Source: Myrmaecium sp. VS I D KN 1 (taxonomy: Eukaryota > Ascomycota > Dothideomycetes > Valsariales > Valsariaceae). Taken from it: a stretch of DNA of 64,000 bases. The notes below the pieces were generated by a model. That model did not search any database and was not told the DNA's origin. It saw only the letters and a list, made by a program, of their open reading frames with translations. Each line of letters starts with the position of its first letter. Position 1 is the first letter of the stretch. The translations under genes were made by a program, and so were the position numbers. This document shows positions 44,595 through 56,367 of the stretch, one piece after another. The stretch is from assembly GCA_019775845.1 (NCBI GenBank), contig JADQAV010000060.1, positions 8,135-72,134 of the forward strand, given 5' to 3'.

Positions 44595-45414
44595 TCAACC
44601 GGAGGAATGCGTGTTCAGGATAAGTCCCACGATCAGCCTGGAGATAGTCAGAATGCGCCAGAGGATGTCTTCCATGTATTGACGTACCCGTAAAGTCCCA
44701 GTACCTCCCCGAAAATCAGTATGAGTACCATGCCAACGAAGATCCTGGATTGTTGCATGTAAGAGCGCACGCCCTGTAACGGTCAGCAGTTGTTCGGTCT
44801 CTCGGCGTATCCTTAACCCACCATGTCGCCCACGATTCCTATTGCATATCCAGCGGCAAGTCCAGCAAGGCCAACGGACAATCCAGCGGCCAAATGCATG
44901 AAACCAGCAAACAAGGTGTAGCTTTTCGCGGGCGGTGGGGATAGGTCACCAGCAATGAGGACTGCTATGACCAGGGCATACACGGCGATGATACCAGCCA
45001 TGACGACTGGGATGAGAGACTATTCGCGGCATTAGCTTGCCTCCTCCGCAGCGTCTGAAGTGTACCCATTGACACACCTTCATGATCAAGTCTGGCCGGT
45101 AGGTACCGACGCCGGAAATTCCAATGCCAGCTTTGGCCGTGCCATACGCAGCTCCCAAGCCTATCCAGTATAATCAGCGATGCCCGGCCGGGGAACGTAG
45201 GGTGTTATGGAAAGATCGTACAGCCAAAGATCATCTGCGCGGATGAAGTCAGAGCTTGGAAGACCATGCGTGGTGGGAGTGGGAGTGACTTACAGCAGAT
45301 GCAATGCCCGCCTGTCAGTTCTCGTTAGCCAACATATGGTTGTCTCGAGCTGCTGGAGGAGGAACTCACCATGCCGAAGAACGGCGCGAACTTGGGGGTG
45401 AGCTCATTCTCCAT
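44595..45414 (-). CDS. VMA11: V-type ATPase proteolipid subunit c' (Vma11)
   Basis: Seven exons, 45370-45414 (45 nt), 45294-45311 (18), 45222-45234 (13), 45078-45160 (83), 44822-45019 (198), 44688-44773 (86) and 44595-44637 (43), encode 161 residues. Introns are 58, 59, 61, 58, 48 and 50 bp. The product is a rotor-ring subunit of the vacuolar V0 proton channel. Exons 1-4 read [19 protein letters not shown] and [20 protein letters not shown], reconstructing helix 1 exactly. [21 protein letters not shown] and [23 protein letters not shown] form helices 2 and 3, and [20 protein letters not shown] helix 4 with the proton-carrying Glu142. [19 protein letters not shown] matches subunit c' rather than c (Vma3). 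The two micro-exons are required for frame and helix continuity. Confidence 0.94.
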
Positions 45415-46665
45415 GGCTACGAGCTCGAGCAAGGAACGTGGATCGGTCGAGTGAAAGCGGTGGTTGGTCGCGCTCACGACCGTGAGGGGGGTTCAATCGG
45501 ATTGGAGAGAAAGAGGTAGTTGGCGACAGTGGGTTGAGGACGTTTATGTCCGTAGCATGAAGGTAATGTAGAGATAGATTAGTACCTTGATAGGGTACCT
45601 ACAGTAGTACTGTAGTTCATAGCTTCCGTACGGTGAGCCGGCCTCGCACGTCCCGCTGTGCCAAGACATGACGCCTGAGGCGTGGAGAATGTCTGTGTAC
45701 ACTGGCATTTGCCTACCGGTGATTGTAATCACTGCCATGCCCTGCCCTGACCCCCAGTCCCCTCAGCATCGGAGGGGAGAGAGGGAGGCCAGAGAGGAGG
45801 CGCACTAGGTAGAACTGTAGAAAGTGAGAGGCGGTCCCGGGCGAACAGAGCGTTCGTCCCTCTAATCTGACCCCCTCCCGCGAGAGAGAGAGAGAGCGCA
45901 CCCGCACCCGCACCCGCACCCGCCCACGGCCGCGTGCTGCCTCTCTCTCCCTCCCTCTGGCTCCTCAACCCACCTATTGCTCGTAGTGAATCTGCCTGTT
46001 TCAGTCTCCCACGCTCTTCTTTGCGCGGCATCCCTCTGGACTGACCCGTCATCTCTCTCTCTCTGCCTCCCTTTCTCCCTCTCTCCCTCCGCGCCCTCCC
46101 TCCCCTCCCCCTCCACTCCCTCCCTTTCCCCCCCCTCCGCCCCATCTCGCGCGCTTTTTCCCTCGTTCCTCCGCCTCCGGAACCCTCGTCGCCTCAACAA
46201 CCGAAGGGGACGGATACCGACCTATCTACGAGCACTACTTACCACCGACCACCGACCACCGACCTCCACCACCTCCGCTGCTACCTTACTACCACCTAAC
46301 CTCCTCGTACCATACCAAATCCATCCGCTGTCCCATCCGCCATCCCTCACCTCCGATTCCACCCTCGCCCCTCGCCTTCCACCCCATATCCACCGATTTC
46401 TTCTCGCAGCCCCTCGCTGTCCTTCTCGCTCGCCGTTGCATCCGCTATTTGACTCGCGCTCCGCCGGCAGGTGTTGCAGCGCGCGATCCTTGAGCCACGC
46501 ATCTCTACGGCTGACCTCCACCTCATCTCCCCCTCCAGATCTCGACCCTCCGGCGATCACTGCGCAGTCGGTCGCCGTCCTCGAGTCCCCTGCGCTCCCC
46601 GCCAGCACCCGCTGCCCACGCATGCTTGAGCGCCTTAGATCCGTCTTCTGAAGGGACTGGCCTAT
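45415..46665. promoter_or_regulatory. Divergent 1.25 kb region, VMA11 / ROM2-type RhoGEF
   Basis: Two start codons point outward. It holds an AG dinucleotide run at about 45882-45896 followed by a GCACCC hexamer repeat at 45898-45923, then a long plus-strand CT-rich tract (about 46030-46170) and ACCGACC repeats near 46240-46265. This is the leader of the right-hand gene, probably with a long 5' UTR. Plus open frames in it (such as 45977-46651) are Ser/Pro-rich shadows of that composition. Confidence 0.55.
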
Positions 46666-49600
46666 ATGGCAGACTATAGTGCGCAGCAGGGTAGAGACTA
46701 TGGCCGACCTGCGAATTATGGTCATGCCTCCAACTATCAGAGAGATGCCGCGTTCTCCAACATCTTTGGGACGCCGCCGTCGGGCCGCTCCCACACAATG
46801 ACCTCCCAGTCGGTCTTGAGACCTACCGATAGGGCTCAAACCATGTCCGGGCAGACGGCTGAGATGATGCAGCGGGCGCCGCCGATGCGACCGCCAATGA
46901 ACGGATATCCCCCCCGTCCCAACGGTTATCCCCAGGGACTGTCAGGCTCATATGCGGAGCAGCCCGGCCCCAACGGCTACGCTGCTTTCCAACGAACGGC
47001 AGATGGACGAGGTAATCCGCCGCAGAGGCAGCCTCAGCCGCAATATCTCCCACAACCATTGCGACCTGAGAGAAGGCCTTATGGGGAGCCCCAGAGGTTG
47101 GATGCGCGGGGTTCCGCTCCCGTGATGCCGCCCTACAACAAACCTGTCCCGAATCGCTATCCCGGCGGTCCTCCAGGCCCAGCGCTCAATTCGGACGGCT
47201 ATCGCTCTCAGTCCCTCGCCTCGGTACCGCGTCCGCAGATGTACAATCCACCCGGAGGATATGGAATGGCTCCCGCACAAGCCTTTCGACAACAGCCATA
47301 CATGAACCACCTTGCTAGGACAACGGCACACGGGCGCGTCGTCCCTGAGCGACCTGACGAACGGACGATGTCGATGACGTCCTATGCCCGAGACAGCGAA
47401 TATGCGCAGACCATGAGTGGGAGAGTCATTCCAAACCGGAGGCGCGAATCTGCCGGACAAGAGGCTCATCCGGGACCGATACATGCGGCCTCTGATCCAA
47501 CCAATGCTGCTGTCTCGAAAGGTCGCACCCCCAGCCAAGGCAGTGTTGCTTCCAGGACTATGTCCATGGCTTCGACAATCGTCGCTCCTTCAGAGCGCGC
47601 CAACTCCATCACGACAAGGCCGTCAAACAGTAAGACGAACAGTCAGAATTCCGGACACTTAGTGCCACGACGTGCTCCTCTTGTCTATCCAGCTCTCTTG
47701 TCACGGGTGGCGGAGGTTTTCCGTGACCGGATTGGTCTGGCTGAGAAGGAGAAGGACGGACTCGTGTACAAGAATGCATTTACGGGCGCAGAAGCCGTAG
47801 ACCTGATTGCCTACATCATCAAGACCACGGACAGAAACTTGGCCCTGCTTTTGGGCCGTTCACTCGACGCCCAGAAGTTCTTCCACGATGTTACTTACGC
47901 TCATCGCCTTCGAGACTCCAGCAACGAGGTCTACCAGTTCCGGGAAACGCTGATGGAAGACAGTACCGAAGTGAACGGCGTGTTCACGCTTTTGACGGAA
48001 TGTTACTCTCCCACGTGTACTCGGGATCGTCTGTGCTACTCGATAGCCTGTCCTCGCCGCCTGGAGCAGCAGGCACGCTTGAATATGCAACCTCAGCCGG
48101 GATTGAAGCGAGAGGAGTCTCGTGCCAGCTTACACGATGAGCCCGATGATGAACAGAAGCTCTGGATTAACACTGTTCCCAAGGAGATCTCCGATAGTAT
48201 CCCCGACAAGGAAAAGAAGCGCCAGGAGGTCATTTCCGAGCTGATGTACACGGAGAGGGATTTCGTCAAAGATCTGGAGTACCTGCGGGATTTCTGGATG
48301 AAGCCGCTGAGGAATCCCGCGGTATCGCCCATCCCAGAACACCGGCGAGAGAAGTTCATTCGCACGGTCTTCTCCAACTGTCAAGAGGTCTACATGGTGA
48401 ACTCGAGGTTGGCGGAGGCCTTGACGAGGCGACAACAGCAGAATCCCGTCGTTCGAAATGTGGGGGATATCTTCTTGGAATACGTTCCTCGATTTAGCCC
48501 TTTTATTCAGTACGGGTCGAACCAATTGTTCGGTAAATTCGAGTTCGAAAATGAAAAGAGGACCAATCCCGCGTTCATGAGGTTCGTGGAAGAAGTGGAA
48601 AGGTTGAAGGAGTCAAGGAAGCTGGAACTTAATGGCTACCTCACGAAGCCCACCACGAGACTTGCACGATACCCGTTGCTTCTGGAAAACATCCTCAAGT
48701 ACACGGCCGATGACAACCCAGACAAGGAGGATATCCCGAAGGCGATCAAGATGATCAAAGAGTTCCTTTCCAAGGTCAACGTGGCGTCCGGAAAGTCCGA
48801 GAACCAGTTCAACCTGATGCAGCTGAACCGTGAACTCAAGTTCCGTCCCGGGGAGTATGTGGATCTCAAGTTGACGGAAGAGAATCGGCAGCTGGTTTTC
48901 AAAGGAACGCTCAAGAAGAGTCCTACCGATTCCACCGGGGATATCACGGCGTACCTCTTCGATCACGCAGTTCTCCTGGTGCGGGTGAAGAACCAGAACA
49001 AACGGGAGGAACTGAAGGTGTATAGGAAGCCTATACCTCTAGAGCTCCTCGTCATCGCGCAGATGGAAGAGCTGATGCCCAAGTTGGGCATCGCGAAGAG
49101 GCCCTCCTCAAGTCTGATACCGGGCAAAACGTCGACAGGTCTTAGCGCGGCGAAACCCAGCGCGCCGAAAGCTGACTCCGGCAAACAAGGCGGCTTCCCT
49201 ATTACGTTCCGACACCTTGGCAAGGGTGGCTACGAACTTACCCTGTTCTGTAGCAGTCAGATTCAGCAGCAGAAATGGATGGAGCACATCGAGTCGCAAC
49301 AGAGGAACCTGAAGGAGCGCAGTAACATCTACACCCAAACAATTCTCAACGAGGGCTTCTTCCATGCCAATATCAGGGTCAACTGCTGCGTGCCTATCGA
49401 TGGCGGCCGTAAACTGGTCTTCGGAACCGATGTCGGCGTGTGGGTGGCGGATCGCAAGCCCAAGGATGCGTCTCAGAAGCCTAAGAAGGTCCTGGAGTGC
49501 AAGTATGTTACTCAGATCGATGTCCTCGAAGCGTATCAGATTCTGCTTGTCCTCACCGACAAGACGGTCTATTCTTATCCGTTGGAAGCCCTGGATCCTG

Positions 49601-50473
49601 ATGAGGGCCAGAACTCCATCGTCAAGCGCGGAAAGAAGATCACCCACGCCAACTTCTTCAAGGCTGGCGTTTGCAACGGCCAGCAGCTGGTGTGTACGGT
49701 CAAGACCTCGCAGCTCTCCAGCACCATCAAAGTGTTTGAGCCGATGGAGAACACCACGAGGAAGTCCAAGAAGTCTGGCTTCGCCAAGATGTTGGCTGGT
49801 GGTCAAGACGTGCTTAAGCCCTACAAGGAGTTCTACATCCCGTCGGATTCCAATTCCGTCCACTTCCTCCGCTCCAAGCTGTGCGTGGGCTGCAACAAGG
49901 GCTTCGAAGTGGTCAGCCTGGAGACGCTGGAAACACAGTCCCTGCTCGACCAGGCCGACACCTCCCTCGACTTCGTGCAGCGGAAGGAGAACGTCAAGCC
50001 CATCCACATCGAGCGGCTCGCGAGCGAGTTCCTGCTCTCCTACTCGGACTACTCCTTCTTCGTCAACCGCAACGGCTGGCGGGCGCGGCCGGAGTGGAAG
50101 ATCGTGTGGGAGGGCAACCCGCAGGCGTTCGCCATCTTCAGCCCGTACATCCTCGCCTTCGAGCCGAGCTTCATCGAGATCCGACATATGGAGAGCGGCC
50201 AGCTGGTGCACATCCTGACCGCGAAGAACATACGGATGTTGCATTCGTCCACCCGAGAAGTAAGAAAAATGACCCCCACTTCTCTATTTAACAACTACAT
50301 CAGCGTTTTCCTGTTTTGCTAACGTGGAACATCGATAGATTCTTTACGCGTACGAGGATGAATGCGGTGACGATGTCATCGCCAGCCTGGATTTCTGGGG
50401 ACGACCGCAAAGTCCACCGTCGCACCGTCAGCAGCAACAAGCGATCACGGATGGCAAGGAGACCAACATCTGA
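46666..50473 (+). CDS. ROM2: Rho1 guanine nucleotide exchange factor, Rom1/Rom2 type (DEP-DH-PH-CNH)
   Basis: Two exons, 46666-50259 and 50339-50473 (79-bp intron), encode 1242 residues. It activates Rho1 at the plasma membrane in the cell-wall-integrity pathway, which controls glucan synthase and Pkc1. The first about 340 residues are disordered, Pro/Gln/Ser/Tyr-rich, with phosphorylatable R-x-x-S sites. A DEP domain follows (ALLSRVAEVFRDRIGLAEKE to SNEVYQF, about 343-430), then DH from KRQEVISELMYTERDFVKDL (about 517) to the LTKPTTRLARYPLLLENILK helix, PH ending near QQKWMEHIESQQRN (about 880), and a citron-homology (CNH) domain from IRVNCCVPIDGGRKLVFGTD (about 905) to the end. The last 45 residues come from exon 2, ILYAYEDECGDDVIASLDFW. 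The split into Rom2 rather than Tus1 rests on domain order and DEP. Confidence 0.94.
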
Positions 50474-53400
50474 AGAAAGAAAGAAAAAGAAATAAGAAGA
50501 AGACAAAACAAATCTCCCTCGCTTGAGGAATCCATGGGATACATCCCTTTATCTCCCGCGAAACTATACCCCCCCTTCCCCCCATCCCTCTTCCAATCTC
50601 CCCCTTTTCTCCCCGTTTTTTGCGTTTGTTGTTCTCGTTGTTGCTGGGCTTTTCTCTTTTCATCATCGGGTTTTCCCTTGCCATCTTCTTCTTTTTTCTC
50701 TTTATTCGTCCGGGACATCTCTTATGTTCCTTTTATATGGTTTTTACGTGTTTGTCCTTTTAATCTCAACCATGCCTTCCCTTCCCTTCCTTCCTTCGCG
50801 CCTGGTGCCTGCTGCTACTGCTGCTCCGTTTTTTTCTTTTTTTCCTTGTTCTTTCTTTCTTTCTTTTTTCTTTTCTTTTCTTCTGCACGTGTTCTTTCCG
50901 GGTGGGAAAGCTTCGTTTTCCTTTTCTTTTCTCCTTCCTGGTTTGGGTGTGTTTGGTTTGTGAGTGTTGTGTATGTGTGTGACGGATCGAGAGAGAGAGT
51001 GTGTTGTTGTTTGTGGATGGGTGTGTGGGACGTGATGCCCCTCACCCCTGTGTATAAAAGAAAAAAGCCTTTCGCTTTTGAACATCTTCCGCTTGAGCAG
51101 ACTCTTCTTCGTACTCCTTAGCCTCCTCATCCCCGGTTTGCCTCTTGGAATACGCATGCGTTGACCTTGGCTTTCGTGATTGATTTGTTCTTATGTGGAC
51201 TGAGACGGGCTGTTTTTTTCCTCTCTGCTCCTTTTTTTTTCTACGTCCTTCTTCGTCGTTTTAGGTTCCAGAACAGCTTTCCCCCTCGTTTCTTTATAGT
51301 GAAGCCCTTTTCGTTTTCTGTTTCTCCTTCTGCTGTGGAGGAGGCAGGAGAGGAGGACGGTAAGGCTCTTAGGTAGGCAGGATCAGTTGTATGATAGCCT
51401 AATCTTTTGTTCTTCTGCCTCTTACGTCTTTCTTACCTTTTGATTTTCATCTCCCCTTGTTCATCCTGTTAGCTCTTCTCTGATTTTTCCTCTTCTTTTC
51501 CTCTTCTTTTTTCTCTTCGTTCTGTCTTTGTCATCTTTACTTGCTTGATTAAAAATCTTAGCTCTTCTCTGATTTTTCTTCCGCTTTTCTTTTCCTTTTT
51601 TCTTTCCATCCTGTATTTGTCTTCTTTACTTGCTTAATTATCCGGATTTCAAAGTGTTTTACTTTTCAGAGCGAAAATAACGCGGCTCAGCTCTTCTTCT
51701 TACTACTCTTTTCGTCCTTCTTGGACTGAAATGCTTGTGTCGTTGGCTCGGACGTTCGCCTTCTCCTCCTCCTCCTCGTTCTTATTCTTCTTGTCCTCAA
51801 CCCCTCTCATCAAAATTCCTCCCATCGTCCCTTCGTGGGATCTCTCTCTTTCTCGCTTTTTCTCACCATGGCAACGCAGTGGTTAATCTTCTCTCCTGGT
51901 CTTCCTTTCCCGCTTTCTTTCCTGCTTTTGCGGAGGAGGGGGCCGCAGGGGAAACGAGCGCCGACTACGCGCCATGCAATGAACTATCCCAGATGTCTTG
52001 CATTTCCTGTCTCTGTTTGTCTCCGTCCATCCGTGTCGATGTCTCTATGTCTCATTATGTATCCATGACTGGCTCGCTGGTTGGCTGGGTCGGTGACGGC
52101 GCTGTCTTTCTTCGTGTATCGTATCGTATCGGTGGAGGGAGATAAGCGTTGTCCTCCAGCTATCACCTCACGATACAGTTTCTTGCAGAGCGGGGAAGGC
52201 TACGCTCACAGGACAATCTCGCTTTCCCTTTGTAACTAACTTCCGCTCTGCACATCCAAGCCTGCCTTCTTCTTCTACTTCACGCACAGCCGACGAAAGC
52301 GAAGGAGTAGGACACGGTACTAGTAGGCACTCGGATGTTGCGTAGCGGGAAATATAGCGATGTTGGTTGTGAAGAGGAGTGGCGGAGAGGCGCGGAAATG
52401 TTGATGGACTCAAGAGCACTGAGAGGTCAGTACGTATATACATCCTCCGCTTCTCGCAGTGGGAGATAATCGCCCATCCACGCCCACTGAGCTGTCTGCT
52501 GCGCGATCCAGCTTTTGATGCAGGGGAGGCAATGACATGTATTCATTATAAGTGGGACTAAGCGTGGGCTCGTCTCGACCTGCTGGCAGAACATCCACCG
52601 ACATGCGTCCCGCCGGCAAGAAAAGAGCAAGCAAGCAAGCAAGCATCCCTCCCACGCCCACGCCCACGCCCACAGCCAGGGCTACGGCTCCATCACAGCG
52701 TGCTACCACCCACCCCATCCCCCACACCTGCAGCCCCAGCAAACAACAAACCCTTCCCTTTGGACAGCGCTGCCACTGCGCTGCAGCAGCAGCAGCCGGA
52801 TGTGGGGGGAAGCGGGGCGCCGGGCAAAGGGCAGATGGCAGATGGCAGATGGCAAAGGGCGGAGGACAAGGGTGGCGGGTATAGCGGATGCGCCGGGCGG
52901 GTATTGCGGATGCTGGTTTTGGTTTGTGGTTGGTGGTGAGGGAAAGGGAAAGGGGAAAGGGGTGTCAGCTGGTTTGGTTTGGTTCGACGAGGGGATTCAG
53001 CGAAGGACAAGGAAGGGGTGGAGGGCGTGCGCTGTTTGTGTTCAGGGTGCAGGCGGGAGGAAGGGAAGAGGGAATAGGGGACGGGGGAGGGAGGGGGTTG
53101 GCTTCTGCCGACGCTGGTGATGATGGTGATGGTGATGGTGATGTACGGCAGGAGGAATATGCCTTTGTGAGCAAGAGAGAAAGCCAAAAAAAAGTCAAAA
53201 AGTAAAAGCGAATTACAACGGTACTCCTATATTATTCGTGGATGTCATTGCTACTACTCTGCTGTATCCCATACATCAGCGTTTCCCTAGGGAAAACTGC
53301 CTCTCCAAATCTTTCTTAACTCTCATATGAAAAAAGGAAGATAAAAAGAAGCAACCTTTTCGTCGTCTAATATAGGTCCTTAGAATATATAGCAATAACG

Positions 53401-54102
53401 TCCCCATCCCATCGCGTATACCCAACATACGGTGTTTATATATACATACACACATGGCACATGCACCTCCCAACCCGTGCCTGTTCGAGAAGTGACTTTT
53501 CTCCTCCTTGAAGAAAATGCGGATAAACAGTGAAGAAAGTAAAAAGAAGAACTGATCAGAAAGATATGAGACACCATCCCCAACCTCCGCCGTAAAGCCC
53601 ATTCCTCATCTCCTCGTATCAAACGGCAGTATAGCCCCGCTCATGATAATAACATAAATAAAAAAAGAAGCACAAGAAGAAAAAGGATAATAATAATAAT
53701 CATAATTGGCTAGATGCTATGCATCCCTCTGCATGCATGTATAAAAAAAAGGGGTGGGGGGACGCACGCCTTAGCTAGATGGATGGCAAAAAACGGACGG
53801 CGAGGTGAGGAGGAAGGAGAAGAAGAAGAAGACCAACCCGCAGGTGTAGCGATGCTCTCTCTCTCTCTTCCAATCGTGATTTGCTACCAAGTGGGTATGA
53901 TGAAATGGCTGCGAAGCCAACTCCGGGGACGTGCGCGCGCGCGCGGAGCAGCAGCGATGATGAAGGGGGGAAAATCGTGAGAGAGAAAAAGAAAAGTGTA
54001 GTATCCGCATCGTGTAAAACAGCCACCACCAATGAAGAAGAGAAGAACAAGAAAGGCCGGGGTATTGGAGAAACGGTTAGGCTAGGTGACTGACTACAAC
54101 GC
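50474..54102. other. 3.6 kb convergent gene-free interval
   Basis: No gene is supported between the RhoGEF stop and the kinase stop. The left 1.3 kb is extremely pyrimidine-rich on the plus strand with T runs (50480-51720) and includes an 89-bp tandem duplication and a TATAAAAG word at 51053. Further right are AAGC repeats (52627-52645), CCCACG hexamers (52651-52673), GGTGAT repeats (53116-53143), and an AT-rich stretch (53640-53720). Open frames here reflect composition. A pyrimidine-rich leader running for over 1 kb would be unusual for a 3' UTR, so a non-coding transcript is possible. Confidence 0.45.
51469..51645 (+). repeat. 89-bp imperfect tandem duplication, pyrimidine-rich
   Basis: Copy 1 starts at 51469 and copy 2 at 51558, both opening TTAGCTCTTCTCTGATTTTT and both ending in a CTTTACTTGCTT segment. 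The two differ by scattered changes inside. Confidence 0.8.
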
Positions 54103-56367
54103 CTACGAGTAGCCATCGCCCATGTCGAAGCGGTGTTTGAAGAAGTTGCGGGCGGCGTGCTCCGGTTTCGGGGGGATGTGGTTGTGCTTCTTCTGCTTGT
54201 ACATCTTGCCCGCCGACTTGGACGAGCTCTTCTGGCTGACGTCGATGGCGCAGTTCGTGTCCTCGTACGTCTCCGGGGAGCAGCACTCGATCGCCCGCAT
54301 CGTGGGCGACTCGAGGATCTCGCGGGCGGAGATGCGCTTCGCCGGGATCGGGTGGAGCATCTTGAGCAGCAACCGGCGCATCCCCGTGGACGCCTCCAGA
54401 TGGCTCATCACCGGCCCGCACTTCGGGTACCCCGTCTCTTCGGTGATCTCCCCATCCGGATGTTCCGCTAACCAGTCGTCCCAGCCTTTCTTGAAGCGTG
54501 CGTAGTGCTGGTGCTGGACTTTGGCGGCCTCCCACGGACAACCTCCGTAGTACATCGCAAGGTAGACGATCGCGCAAGACCAGACATCCAGCGGGCGTGG
54601 GTCGTACGGGCTGCTTTTCTCGATGACTTCCGGGGCCATGTACGGGAGACTGCCGCAGAGACCAGGCTGGCAAAGACGGACCTCGCCCATGTTCTTTCCG
54701 CACTGTCCACAGGCCGCACGCAGACCGGGGTGCTCGCCGCTGAACACCTCTGATACGCCGAAATCCGAGATTTTCAGGTACCCTTCCTTACTCAATAAGA
54801 GGTTCTCCAGTTTGATGTCACGATGTGCGATACCGTGACTGTGAAGGTAGTCGACACCACGCATCAGTTGCTTGAAGAAACAAGCCCGGTCTTCGCTTTT
54901 GTAATAGGAGGAGTTCGGATCCTCGAAATTCGAGCGTCGGAAAAGCCCACGTTCAACGAGGGTGAACATCTCACCGTAATCGCAATACTCCATGACATGG
55001 TTCCATCGTCCGTTGTGGGTGCATAGCCGCACGGTATCGACAATGTTCGGGTGGTGCAGACTCTTCGCGATGCTGTATTCCGACTTGATCTTCTTGGTGT
55101 ATTCTTCCTCCGACTCGTCCTTCTCGCGGCCACGGAACTCCTTCACCGCCACGAGCTTCTCCGAGCCCACGCACGACCGGTATGCCATAACCCGAACCTC
55201 TGCTGTCGCACCCTTGCCCAATCTCTTGCCCCGCTTTCCCGGCATCAGACTCGAACTCTTGAACTCCTTGTCCAGTTCGCAGTAGTCCACCACGTAGTCA
55301 TCCGGCAAGCTCAAGCTGAGCCTACGAGCCTTCATACCCGCGCCCGAGACAGCTTTGGTGGAGAAGGTATCGACCAAACCAACCGTGGGTTCTTCACCAT
55401 TCGGTGACGGGGAAGTCCAGTTCCCTTGTTTCGGTACAAGCTCTGTGCTCGCCGAACGCCTTCGGTGGCTACGCAGGCTAGGTCTGTGCGGTTTGGAGCC
55501 AGTCCCATCGGCAAAGGAGATGTTCGTAGAATGTCGGGAGCCTACCATCTTGGACAGGCCGGTAGCAGATCGCGAATAAATCGGCTTGGCTCTGTGATCA
55601 TTCGTTTCGAACCGTTGCTCGTCATGTATCGTACTCGAAGGGGAACTTGGGGTGGGTGGGCTGTTCGACTGTGACGACTTAGGGGAATTGCGCCCAGAAA
55701 GCGAGAAGCCACTGAAACGACGCGACTTCGAGCCCGGTATCGGGATCGCATCCGAAGTCGCATGCTGGCTGACATCGTCATGATGCTCCGAACCGTTGTG
55801 CGCGCTCAGCGCTGGCTCGTCGAAATCCCGCGTGTTCCTGCGGCTCAGTTTACTTCGCATAAAGGATCCAACACGCTTTCCAAGACCGATCTTCGGGGGC
55901 GAGGAGCTCTCGTGAGAAGCTCTCGGTTGCGGCGGTGGACGGGGCGCAGTCACCGATGATCTGTTGGCCTTCTCGATTGTGCCGTCATGGTAGTCAAAGG
56001 AATGCATGTGGGCGTCGCTCGTGGGCGTAACTGGTTCCAGCGGCTCGCTCGCAGACTCATTGCTCTCATCTTCTTCGTAGATCGGGATTCGAGATGTGGC
56101 AGAAACGGTGGAGAGGCGACCCTCGGGCGCAAAATCTTTGGCGGCGATGGGCACGGGGACGGACGTCTGCAATTTTGTCCTTTGTTGGAGCGGCCCGTCC
56201 CCCAGATTTTCCGGATGTTGCGCGGTCTCGGTTGAAGGCATGACCAGCTGGGACGGCGAGCGAATCACCGTCAAGGCGTCTGCGGCTGTGCGCTCCGGGT
56301 TTGTGTAACAGGAGTCGTCAAAGCCAGGTCCCAAGGCTGAGGGCAGAGGCGGAACGTCACAGCTCAA
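54103..56367 (-). CDS. SAT4: Sat4/Hal4-type serine/threonine kinase (cation homeostasis)
   Basis: An intronless gene of 754 residues. In yeast Hal4/Hal5 kinases stabilise potassium transporters Trk1/Trk2 at the plasma membrane; the same role is inferred. The N-terminal about 370 residues are Ser/Pro/Arg-rich and disordered. The kinase domain runs from about 378 to 690: GKRLGKGATAEVRVMAYR, KLVAVKEFRGREKDESEEEY, SEYSIAKSLHHPNIVDTVRL, VMEYCDYGEMFTLVERG, HGIAHRDIKLENLLLS (about 509-524), KISDFGVSEVFSG and GSLPYMAPEVIEKSSPYDPR. The stretch between DFG and APE is long and holds CGQC, then a RLCQPGLCG pair, so four or more cysteines lie in the activation segment; other fungal members of this group carry a similar insert, as I recall. 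A conserved C-terminal block KQKKHNHIPPKPEHAARNFF is the family's end. Start chosen as the first in-frame ATG. Confidence 0.9.
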   Translation of the reverse strand: MSCDVPPLPSALGPGFDDSCYTNPERTAADALTVIRSPSQLVMPSTETAQHPENLGDGPLQQRTKLQTSVPVPIAAKDFAPEGRLSTVSATSRIPIYEEDESNESASEPLEPVTPTSDAHMHSFDYHDGTIEKANRSSVTAPRPPPQPRASHESSSPPKIGLGKRVGSFMRSKLSRRNTRDFDEPALSAHNGSEHHDDVSQHATSDAIPIPGSKSRRFSGFSLSGRNSPKSSQSNSPPTPSSPSSTIHDEQRFETNDHRAKPIYSRSATGLSKMVGSRHSTNISFADGTGSKPHRPSLRSHRRRSASTELVPKQGNWTSPSPNGEEPTVGLVDTFSTKAVSGAGMKARRLSLSLPDDYVVDYCELDKEFKSSSLMPGKRGKRLGKGATAEVRVMAYRSCVGSEKLVAVKEFRGREKDESEEEYTKKIKSEYSIAKSLHHPNIVDTVRLCTHNGRWNHVMEYCDYGEMFTLVERGLFRRSNFEDPNSSYYKSEDRACFFKQLMRGVDYLHSHGIAHRDIKLENLLLSKEGYLKISDFGVSEVFSGEHPGLRAACGQCGKNMGEVRLCQPGLCGSLPYMAPEVIEKSSPYDPRPLDVWSCAIVYLAMYYGGCPWEAAKVQHQHYARFKKGWDDWLAEHPDGEITEETGYPKCGPVMSHLEASTGMRRLLLKMLHPIPAKRISAREILESPTMRAIECCSPETYEDTNCAIDVSQKSSSKSAGKMYKQKKHNHIPPKPEHAARNFFKHRFDMGDGYS

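Noticed and set aside
45480-45515. GGTTCAATCG, similar to a tRNA B box
   Set aside because: No matching A box upstream and the arms do not pair; it is in the VMA11 5' flank.
49108-50244. Open frame of 378 codons on the minus strand
   Set aside because: Antisense shadow of the CNH domain of the RhoGEF.
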